DNA of 8,276 nucleotides from Deltaproteobacteria bacterium RIFCSPLOWO2_02_FULL_57_26. Lineage in GTDB: Bacteria; Desulfobacterota; Binatia; UBA9968. The stretch covers positions 1 to 8,276 of the forward strand of contig MGSI01000068.1 in the NCBI GenBank assembly GCA_001798455.1. The letters run 5' to 3'. Within the stretch, counting starts at the first letter, position 1. Each line of letters begins with the position of its first letter. Shown in pieces: positions 1-5,390 of this stretch. The notes under the pieces were generated by a model. That model made no database searches. It saw nothing but the letters and a program-made list of their open reading frames with translations, and was not told the origin of the DNA. Both the position numbers and the translations under genes were made by a program.

Positions 1-159
1 ATTCAGGTGCTGGTTCCTGATGAGAAGGCGCAGCAGGTAGTCGAAACCGTCATATCGGCGGCTTACACGGGAAAGATCGGTGATGGAAAGATCTTTGTCA
101 CTTCAGTTGAGGAGGTCATACGCATCCGCACCAGGGAAAAGGGCCCGGATGCAATTTAG
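1..159 (+). CDS. glnK: Nitrogen regulatory protein PII (GlnK/GlnB family), C-terminal part, 5' truncated by window edge
   Basis: Only the last 52 codons lie in the window; frame 1 is open from the first base to TAG at 157-159. The fragment carries the PII C-terminal signature: a TGKIGDGKIFV stretch (B-loop region), then VEEVIRIRTREKGPDAI, which matches the C-loop and tail of GlnK/GlnB. PII trimers bind ATP/ADP and 2-oxoglutarate and report cell nitrogen and energy status; GlnK-type members plug the cytoplasmic face of AmtB. The amtB gene follows 17 bases downstream on the same strand, which favours the GlnK role over a stand-alone GlnB. The T-loop, with any uridylylation tyrosine, lies outside the window, so its modification cannot be judged. 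Family assignment is firm; the glnK rather than glnB name is inferred from the neighbour. Confidence 0.93.
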   Translation: MQVLVPDEKAQQVVETVISAAYTGKIGDGKIFVTSVEEVIRIRTREKGPDAI

Positions 160-176
160 CTCAGAAGGAGGAAGAA

Positions 177-1745
177 ATGGATAGCGGAAAAAAGATTAGC
201 CTTTTTATGTCTCTAGTTACGCTCTTAGCGTGGCTCTCTATGGTGAGCGTCTCTTCTGCTCAGGAGGGCTCCGTTCAAACATCGCCGGCAGAACAGGCTG
301 CTCCTATTGCTCCTAGGCCAGATCCGGGGAAGGCGCCCGTGCCTTTCACGCAGGAGCTTTTAGATCAGCTCGGCGGCGCGAAAATAGCCATGGATACCAT
401 TTGGACGCTGATGACCGCATTCTTGGTCTTTTTTATGAATCTGGGATTCGCCATGGTCGAATCAGGTTTCTGCCGAGCGAAGAATGCGGTAACGATTCTG
501 GCTAAGAATTTTATTGTCTTTGCGGTCTCGTCCTTGGCCTTTTTGATTTTGGGTTATGGTTTAATGTTCGGAGACGGAAATCTGTTCTTTGGGACTCAGG
601 GGCTCTGGTTTGTGGGCGGACCGGATAATAGTCCCGCAATGGGTCAAGCCTACAAGGGGGTTTACTCCGCGCTGAATTGGACGGGCACGCCGCTCTGGGC
701 CAAATTTTTCTTTCAACTGGTTTTTGCCGGAACTGCGGCGACGATTGTCTCAGGGGCAGTCGCCGAACGAATCAAATTCGGCGCCTTTTATATCTTCAGC
801 TTTTTAATGGTTGGATTGATTTACCCGATCGTCGGTCACTGGATCTGGGGTGGCGGGTGGCTTGCCAAGCTCGGCATGTTCGACTTCGCGGGTTCGACCC
901 AGGTCCACTCCATTGGCGGATGGGCTGCGTTGGCTGGAGCTATGATGCTGGGACCGCGAATCGGCAAGTACACCAAGGACGGGAAGATCAACCCCATCCC
1001 CGGCCACAGCATAGCGTTGGCTACTTTGGGGACCTTTGTTCTCTGGTTTGGCTGGTTCGGGTTCAATCCTGGAAGCACGATGGCCGCGGACTGGAACGCT
1101 ATAGCCCGGATTGCGGTTACCACGAACACCGCCGCCGCCGCCGGTGCTGTAGCCGCTTCCATTATGGCCTGGATCTTTTTGGGCAAGCCGGACCTGACCA
1201 TCATCCTTAACGGCTCCTTGGCTGGCCTGGTGGCCATTACGGACCCTTGTGCCTTTGTCAGTGTCCCCAGTTCACTCGTTATTGGCTTGGTCGCTGGAGT
1301 GCTAGTAGTTATCGCCGTCCTCTTCTTTGACCGTGTAAAAGTGGATGACCCTGTCGGGGCTATCTCAGTTCATCTTGTCTGTGGGGCCTTTGGTACTCTC
1401 GCCCTCGGTCTCTTTGCTCAGGATCAGTTTATGCCTGGAACCACCGGCAACGGCCTCCTCTTCGGCGGGGGACTTAAGCTCTTCATTGCCCAACTTACAG
1501 GTGTCGTGAGTGTTGGGATCTTTGTCTTCGGAAGCTCTTTAATCTTCTGGAGCCTCATTAAGAATACCATCGGTCTCCGCGTCTCCTCTGAGGAGGAGCT
1601 TGAAGGGCTGGATGTGGGTGAGCACGGGATCATAGCCTATCCGGAGTTTCAGGCGCCTACTGAGAGCCTCACTGTGGTAGGCCGTAGCCAGGCTAGTATG
1701 CCAGTGACCCACGCTGGTCTAGTGGCAGAGAGTGAGGAGTCTTAG
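177..1745 (+). CDS. amtB: Ammonium transporter AmtB
   Basis: This is an Amt/Mep/Rh family ammonium channel of 522 residues. A cleavable-looking signal sequence (residues 1-29, ending near SSAQ) is followed by a Pro/Ala-rich periplasmic stretch to about residue 65, then eleven expected membrane helices. Pore residues align by eye with E. coli AmtB: twin histidines H244 and H399 (E. coli H168/H318), D236 (D160), W224 (W148), and Phe-gate residues F183 and F296 (F107/F215). The C-terminal signature GLRVSSEEELEGLDVGEHG, which contacts PII, is intact. About 30 extra Ser/Thr-rich residues follow it. A strong Shine-Dalgarno AAGGAGG (165-171) sits 5 bases before the ATG. With the PII gene 17 bases upstream this is a classic glnK-amtB pair; PII binding should shut the channel when nitrogen is ample. 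No sigma-54 promoter is visible because the operon start is outside the window. Confidence 0.97.
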   Translation: MDSGKKISLFMSLVTLLAWLSMVSVSSAQEGSVQTSPAEQAAPIAPRPDPGKAPVPFTQELLDQLGGAKIAMDTIWTLMTAFLVFFMNLGFAMVESGFCRAKNAVTILAKNFIVFAVSSLAFLILGYGLMFGDGNLFFGTQGLWFVGGPDNSPAMGQAYKGVYSALNWTGTPLWAKFFFQLVFAGTAATIVSGAVAERIKFGAFYIFSFLMVGLIYPIVGHWIWGGGWLAKLGMFDFAGSTQVHSIGGWAALAGAMMLGPRIGKYTKDGKINPIPGHSIALATLGTFVLWFGWFGFNPGSTMAADWNAIARIAVTTNTAAAAGAVAASIMAWIFLGKPDLTIILNGSLAGLVAITDPCAFVSVPSSLVIGLVAGVLVVIAVLFFDRVKVDDPVGAISVHLVCGAFGTLALGLFAQDQFMPGTTGNGLLFGGGLKLFIAQLTGVVSVGIFVFGSSLIFWSLIKNTIGLRVSSEEELEGLDVGEHGIIAYPEFQAPTESLTVVGRSQASMPVTHAGLVAESEES

Positions 1746-1791
1746 TTTGCTCTGCGATTCGATGTTTAGGGTTGCAAAAGGAGGTTACGAG

Positions 1792-1833
1792 ATGAGAGTC
1801 ATCAATTGTTACCGACGTGGGCGACCGCGATAA
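1792..1833 (+). CDS. Possible 13-residue arginine-rich leader peptide upstream of the porin gene
   Basis: A short open frame starts at ATG 1792 behind an excellent Shine-Dalgarno (AAGGAGG, 1778-1784, 7-base spacing) and ends at TAA 1831-1833, encoding MRVINCYRRGRPR. It lies wholly between amtB (ends 1745) and the porin start (1854), in a different frame from the porin, with its stop 20 bases before the porin ATG. Five of 13 residues are Arg; three of those use CGA. A hairpin spans its second half and stop codon. The ribosome site is stronger than chance would usually give, and no other gene uses it. A leader controlling the porin by stalling, attenuation or reinitiation is an inference. It could instead be a fortuitous site or a decayed gene start. 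Confidence 0.4.
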   Translation: MRVINCYRRGRPR

Positions 1834-1835
1834 CA
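1807..1835 (+). promoter_or_regulatory. Candidate RNA hairpin with GCGA tetraloop inside the leader
   Basis: TTA-rich arms TGTTA (1807-1811) and TAACA (1831-1835) pair perfectly. Inside them CGTGG (1816-1820) pairs with CCGCG (1825-1829), including one G-U pair, closing a GCGA loop of the GNRA type. A short asymmetric internal loop separates the two stems. The structure covers the Arg codons and stop of the possible leader peptide and ends 6 bases before the porin's ribosome binding site. There is no following T-run, so it is not an intrinsic terminator. Folding was judged by eye only. Confidence 0.3.
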
Positions 1836-1840
1836 TTTAC

Positions 1841-1846
1841 GGAGGG
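1841..1846 (+). promoter_or_regulatory. Ribosome binding site that fixes the porin start at ATG 1854
   Basis: GGAGGG lies 7 bases before ATG 1854. The longer alternative, TTG at 1806, has no suitable purine-rich site at the right distance and would place 16 non-signal-like residues ahead of a textbook signal peptide. Confidence 0.75.
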
Positions 1847-1853
1847 TCTAGAG

Positions 1854-3098
1854 ATGAGAAGAGGGGCGATGGGAGTTGGTCTATTTTTGGCCGTATTTTT
1901 CTTGGTCTTTCGGCCTGCTTACGCCCAGGAGGCTAAAGGGCTAGCCCCTGGATGGCTAAGCCTGGATAGTAGCGTCGGGCTGATCGACAAGAAGCTTGCG
2001 GATGCAAAAGCTCCTTTGGAAAAGGCCTTGGGGATCAGTATCAGCGGCTTTCTCGATTCGAGCTATACGTGGAGCTCCAACCGGCCGGGGTTCGGCAATG
2101 ACGATGACATCAGTCTTCGCGTCTTCGATAAGGACCACAACGAAATCGTCTTCAACCACTTGAACTTGACCCTGGAGAAGCCGGAGAAAGACTGGGGGGT
2201 GGGGTTGAAGCTTGTGGCCGATTTCGGCCGCACGGCAGAGCTGCTCAGAGAGGCGACCTTGTGGGGGTCCAAGCTGCAGGTGCCGGGTGCTGGCAGTGGA
2301 GGAGAACCTTCGGCTGAGTTGAGAGAAGCATTTGTTACTTTTACCGTTCCTATCGGGGCTGGACTCCAAGTTAAGGGTGGAAAGTTTGTCACTCTTATGG
2401 GGACTGAGATCATCTCCGCTCCAGGCTCACCCAACCCAAATATCTCCCGCTCCTATCTCTTTGGCTTCGCGATTCCTTTTACCCACACTGGAGTCCTATT
2501 CAGTTATCCAGTGACCAGCATATTTACCCTCATGGGTGGGCCAGTCACGGGGTGGGATAATCCTAGGGATAATAATAGGCAGCCTTCTTTCCATGGGGGT
2601 TTTACCTTGACACCGGCTGAGGTTTTTTCCTTTACAGCGAGCACCATGATTGGGCCTGAGCAGAGGCATCATAGCGGACGCAATAGGATCACGACTAGCG
2701 GAGTTGCTACGATCAAGCCCATCTCCGCCTTGACTCTATTTCTTGAATATACCCATGGGCACGAAGATAAAGTGACCGCGAGCCTGAGAGATGGCACATG
2801 GCATGGCTTCGCAGGCATTGCCTCGTACGACTGGACCGACCGTTTTAACACCGCCCTTAGGGGAGAGTTTTTTAAAGACAGTGATGGTGCCAGGCTCGGC
2901 GGCAATATCCCGGGGACTCACAAGGATGTCACGGTTGGCGAGATAACCCTGACCGGCGCCTACAAGCTCACGGAAAAACTTTTAGGCCGAGTCGAGCTGC
3001 GTCAAGATTGGGCTGACGAAAGAGTCTTCCAAAAGGGAAACACCCGATCCGATAAAAACCAAACGACTCTGGCGTTACAGGTCATCTACACCTTTTAA
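1854..3098 (+). CDS. Outer-membrane beta-barrel porin, BBP2 (OmpL-like) family
   Basis: This 414-residue protein starts with a signal peptide (MRR, hydrophobic core, AYA cleavage site before Q25) and ends in aromatic QVIYTF, the beta-barrel C-terminal signal with a final Phe. The middle resembles the putative porin BBP2 family: a GFLDSSYTWSSNRPG strand near residue 65, RVFDKDHNEIVFNHLNLTLEKP around 89-110, and the block GKFVTLMGTEI...SRSYLFGFAIPFTHTGV at about 176-214. Alternating hydrophobic and polar residues continue through the C-terminal half, as in amphipathic strands. The product would sit in the outer membrane and pass small solutes. Its position directly after amtB suggests ammonium or another small nitrogen compound, but the substrate is inferred only from context. 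It probably shares the glnK-amtB transcript or has a leader-controlled one. The start at 1854 is chosen over TTG 1806 from the ribosome site and signal peptide. Confidence 0.85.
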   Translation: MRRGAMGVGLFLAVFFLVFRPAYAQEAKGLAPGWLSLDSSVGLIDKKLADAKAPLEKALGISISGFLDSSYTWSSNRPGFGNDDDISLRVFDKDHNEIVFNHLNLTLEKPEKDWGVGLKLVADFGRTAELLREATLWGSKLQVPGAGSGGEPSAELREAFVTFTVPIGAGLQVKGGKFVTLMGTEIISAPGSPNPNISRSYLFGFAIPFTHTGVLFSYPVTSIFTLMGGPVTGWDNPRDNNRQPSFHGGFTLTPAEVFSFTASTMIGPEQRHHSGRNRITTSGVATIKPISALTLFLEYTHGHEDKVTASLRDGTWHGFAGIASYDWTDRFNTALRGEFFKDSDGARLGGNIPGTHKDVTVGEITLTGAYKLTEKLLGRVELRQDWADERVFQKGNTRSDKNQTTLALQVIYTF

Positions 3099-3127
3099 AG
3101 CTAGCCCGAAGGTCCTCGCTGCCCGAA

Positions 3128-3172
3128 ACGAGTGAGTGGAATCGACTTTCCCCTCACTCGTCTCACTCTTTT
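3128..3172 (+). terminator. Hairpin terminator after the glnK-amtB-porin unit
   Basis: ACGAGTGAG (3128-3136) pairs perfectly with CTCACTCGT (3153-3161). A second copy, CTCACTC (3162-3168), can pair instead with GAGTGAG (3130-3136) and is followed at once by TTTT (3169-3172). The first pairing is longer; the second puts the T-run right after the stem as an intrinsic terminator needs. It lies 30 bases after the porin stop. The short T-run makes termination efficiency uncertain. Confidence 0.6.
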
Positions 3173-3216
3173 AGGCCTCTGCTTCAAATCGGCGATTCGG
3201 GGCATCTCTCTAGCCC

Positions 3217-3246
3217 TTTAATCCTGTAACGCGTTCAGGTTATGAT
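3217..3246 (+). promoter_or_regulatory. Weak candidate sigma-70 promoter
   Basis: TATGAT at 3241-3246 matches the -10 consensus at five of six bases. The best -35 at suitable spacing is TTTAAT (3217-3222, 18-base spacer), only three of six. It is the only reasonable promoter seen ahead of the 3344 gene and lies after the terminator, which suits a new transcription unit, but it would leave a leader of roughly 90 bases. Confidence 0.25.
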
Positions 3247-3343
3247 TGCTCCCTAGAGTTGGGGGTCTTCCAAGCGGCGAGTCAAGCGGGCTTGGGGCTG
3301 ACAGGAAAGAAGCACTGAGCGCTGGATTTTTTCGCGTCGAGCA

Positions 3344-3718
3344 ATGGCAGGGTGGTCGGTCACACTGGGAGTCCTGGGCGTCGTGCTCTCGGCGCTCGGG
3401 GTGAGGCGCTATCGGAGGATCTCGCCCGGGGACGAATCGGATCGTTGTTGGCTCATCGGACTTTTCGGGCTGTTCCCCGGATGGCTTGTGGCGATTTGGG
3501 GTCTGTTGGGCACATCCAATATCGACAGCCCGACATACTCTCCGCCCCGCTCGCTTATTTTTTCCTCTGCCGCCGCTCTGATCGGGGTCATCGTTTCTGA
3601 TTACTTCAAAAGACGGATTAAGACCGTCGGCACAGTGCTGTCGCCCCCCGCTAGCTGGCTGTTGGGGTTGGCCGCTTTCGTACTTGCTTGGGCAATAGCG
3701 CTATGGAACCTTCGCTGA
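3344..3718 (+). CDS. Four-helix membrane protein of unknown function, coupled to the glycosyltransferase
   Basis: I do not recognise this 124-residue protein. It shows four hydrophobic segments, at about residues 3-20, 35-56, 71-87 and 103-121, with basic clusters RRYRR (21-25) and KRRIK (89-93) that should face the cytoplasm. No catalytic motif is evident. The stop TGA (3716-3718) overlaps the likely start ATG (3718-3720) of the downstream GT-C glycosyltransferase as TGATG, a layout typical of translational coupling, so the two are probably made together. It could be an accessory or assembly partner in envelope glycan or lipid modification, though that rests only on linkage. The ATG at 3344 has no clear Shine-Dalgarno site, which weakens the start. 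Hydrophobic composition and the precise overlap argue for a real gene. Confidence 0.65.
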   Translation: MAGWSVTLGVLGVVLSALGVRRYRRISPGDESDRCWLIGLFGLFPGWLVAIWGLLGTSNIDSPTYSPPRSLIFSSAAALIGVIVSDYFKRRIKTVGTVLSPPASWLLGLAAFVLAWAIALWNLR

Positions 3719-5313
3719 TGATCTCCAGCCGACGGGGCCATCTCCTCTGTCTCGTTCTCCTTTCCATTGTGCTCTATTTTCCCGGCCTCGGGGCGCGGGA
3801 TTTCTGGGCGCCTGTGGAGCCCCGCTATGCGGAGATCGCCCGCGTTATGTTGGTGCGTGGTGAGTGGCTGGTCCCGACGATTAACGGAGAGCTCTACACG
3901 GACAAACCGATCCTTTACTTCTGGTGGGTTCTCCTTGTCTCCAAGCTTCTAGGCGGAGTGAGTGAGTGGAGCGTGCGTTTGCCCTCGGCGCTTTCGGCTG
4001 TTGGCTTGGTGCTTACAACCTACGCTCTTGGCCGAGACCTGCTCGGACCCAGGCAGGGATTTCTCGGTGCCATTGTCCTTGCCACCGCGGCGCGCGTTGT
4101 CTGGGAAGGGCGCTGGGCGCATACCGATATGCCATTCACCTTCTTTTTTACCCTGGCGCTGTACTTTTGGGTGCGGGTCATCTTTCAGATAGGAAGTCCC
4201 AAAGAACTCTGGGTTGCCTATGCGTTGATGGGATTGGCTACCCTCACCAAGGGTTTGATTGGGGTTGTCCTGCCCGGATTGATCCTGCTTTCTTTTGTGG
4301 CCTCGATGCGACAGTGGCGATCCATCCTGGAGTGGCGCATACCCAGCGGCGTGGGGATTTTTCTTTTGGTTGTGTTGCCTTGGTTCGCTCAGGTCAGCTG
4401 GGCGACGGAGGGCAGGTGGATTCAAGAGTTCATCCTGGTTCACCATGTCCAGCGCTATACGGCTGGGGCCGGTCATGAGCAGCCCTTTTATTATTACCTG
4501 CTAAATTTCCCGGCAGATTTTTTGCCCTGGACATTCTTTTTGGTTCCCACGGTCGCGGCCAGTCTGCGCGCGCGGAGTGTCGTAAGGAAGCCGATCCCGC
4601 TCTTCCTCTCGCTGTGGTTTGGGGTGATTTTTGTCTTCTTTAGCCTTTCGGATACCAAACGCGCCCTCTATCTGCTCCCGCTCTTTCCTCCGGCCGCGCT
4701 TGGGGTTGGCTGCTACTTTGCCGGCCTTGAGCGGGGGAGCCGCGTTGAGGGGGCTCTCTATCGCTGGGCAGCGCATCTCCTTTTCAACCTTTTGTGGATT
4801 GCAGGTCTTTCCCTGCCCGTCGGAGTATGGGTTTTTCAGCCAGGCGCGCTGTGGCTCTCGCTTTTACCCGCGGCGGCTATGGTGGGAGGCGGGTTGGTCG
4901 GGTTGGTTGCGGTGTTACGGCGGCGCCCCGCGCTGGTCTTTTTCTCGACTGCGTTTACGGTTCTGTTGACGATGCTCTGCGCATCGCTATGGATCTTTCC
5001 CTTTCTGGATCAATACAAATCCCCCAAGGCCTTTGCCCGTGAGGTCAAAAGGAGGGTGCCGCCGTTCGAGCCGCTGTTCGTCTATGCCGATACCATGAAC
5101 GATTTTAACTTCTATGGCGAGTGGGAAGTTATCCCCGTCGTCTCCTCCCCGGGCGAAATCGAAACGAAGATGTCGCGGGTGGGGAGAGCTTACTTGCTGA
5201 TCCGGGAAAGGGACTTGCAGCGGATCAAATTCGTCGAAGGGGCAATGATCGTGGCCGAGGGAGCGGTGGGAGGGAAAAAATGGTCCCTGATTTTGCTTCA
5301 GCGAGAAGGCTAG
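3718..5313 (+). CDS. ArnT/PMT-family GT-C glycosyltransferase
   Basis: This is a 531-residue integral membrane protein with about a dozen hydrophobic helices to near residue 430, followed by a more polar tail of about 100 residues. Features of dolichyl/undecaprenyl-phosphate-sugar transferases (PMT, ArnT) appear in order: the first-loop motif EPRYAEIAR (34-42), GEWLVPTINGELYTDKP (48-64), a second-loop Asp at GRWAHTDMPF (D137), TKGLIGVVLP (177-186), HHVQRY...QPFYYYL (242-261), and SLSDTKRALYLLPLFP (309-324). Such enzymes move a sugar from a polyprenyl-phosphate donor to a lipid, glycan or protein on the periplasmic side. The acceptor cannot be told from sequence; ArnT itself modifies lipid A with aminoarabinose. 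The usual DE before PRY reads VE here. Start ATG 3718 is chosen for its TGATG overlap with the preceding gene; ATG 3703 would add five residues. No strong ribosome site serves either. Confidence 0.87.
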   Translation: MISSRRGHLLCLVLLSIVLYFPGLGARDFWAPVEPRYAEIARVMLVRGEWLVPTINGELYTDKPILYFWWVLLVSKLLGGVSEWSVRLPSALSAVGLVLTTYALGRDLLGPRQGFLGAIVLATAARVVWEGRWAHTDMPFTFFFTLALYFWVRVIFQIGSPKELWVAYALMGLATLTKGLIGVVLPGLILLSFVASMRQWRSILEWRIPSGVGIFLLVVLPWFAQVSWATEGRWIQEFILVHHVQRYTAGAGHEQPFYYYLLNFPADFLPWTFFLVPTVAASLRARSVVRKPIPLFLSLWFGVIFVFFSLSDTKRALYLLPLFPPAALGVGCYFAGLERGSRVEGALYRWAAHLLFNLLWIAGLSLPVGVWVFQPGALWLSLLPAAAMVGGGLVGLVAVLRRRPALVFFSTAFTVLLTMLCASLWIFPFLDQYKSPKAFAREVKRRVPPFEPLFVYADTMNDFNFYGEWEVIPVVSSPGEIETKMSRVGRAYLLIRERDLQRIKFVEGAMIVAEGAVGGKKWSLILLQREG

Positions 5314-5331
5314 CGGGCGTGCGTGGCCCGC
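5313..5331 (+). other. GC-rich hairpin after the glycosyltransferase
   Basis: GCGGGC (5313-5318) and GCCCGC (5326-5331) pair perfectly around a 7-base loop, starting at the last base of the glycosyltransferase stop codon. No T-run follows, so it is not a convincing intrinsic terminator. It may stabilise mRNA ends or cause pausing. Confidence 0.35.
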
Positions 5332-5354
5332 GCCTCGGCAAGGGATGAGGGGAG

Positions 5355-5382
5355 TTGACCTGGAGAGTCAAGGTGGTAAATT
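5355..5382 (+). promoter_or_regulatory. Candidate promoter or ribosome site just before the RibB-like gene
   Basis: TTGACC (5355-5360, five of six matches to -35) and TAAATT (5377-5382, four of six to -10) are 16 bases apart. Transcription from it would start only a few bases before ATG 5391, giving a nearly leaderless message. The same stretch holds AAGGTGG (5370-5376), which would be the ribosome site, at a long 14-base spacing, if transcription came from upstream. A short inverted repeat TTGAC (5355-5359) / GTCAA (5367-5371) overlaps. No FMN riboswitch is present. Confidence 0.3.
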
Positions 5383-5390
5383 AAAGCCGC

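Larger units (their letters stand above)
3099..3343. other. Intergenic region between the porin and the membrane-protein operon
   Basis: This 245-base stretch holds no credible gene. It contains the terminator hairpin at 3128-3172, a possible -10 box at 3241, and a small stem CCAAGC (3270-3275) / GCTTGG (3290-3295) with a 14-base loop and no T-run. No riboswitch, tRNA or sigma-54 site was recognised. Confidence 0.6.

Noticed and set aside
836..1237. A minus-strand frame opposite amtB
   Set aside because: It lies fully antisense to conserved AmtB helices and shows no ribosome site or recognisable domain.
1806..1853. A longer porin start at TTG 1806
   Set aside because: It lacks a ribosome site and would put 16 residues ahead of a complete signal peptide; ATG 1854 has GGAGGG at the right distance.
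1746..1853. A sigma-54 promoter between amtB and the porin
   Set aside because: No GG-N10-GC element of the TGGCAC...TTGC type is present.
3949..4476. Overlapping frames on both strands within the glycosyltransferase (about 170-175 codons)
   Set aside because: The glycosyltransferase frame carries all the PMT motifs here; the others are low-complexity by-products.
5313..5331. An intrinsic terminator after the glycosyltransferase
   Set aside because: The stem is sound but no T-run follows, so it is listed only as a hairpin.
5314..5390. An FMN riboswitch before the riboflavin gene
   Set aside because: The 77-base gap is too short and lacks the conserved RFN element sequence blocks.
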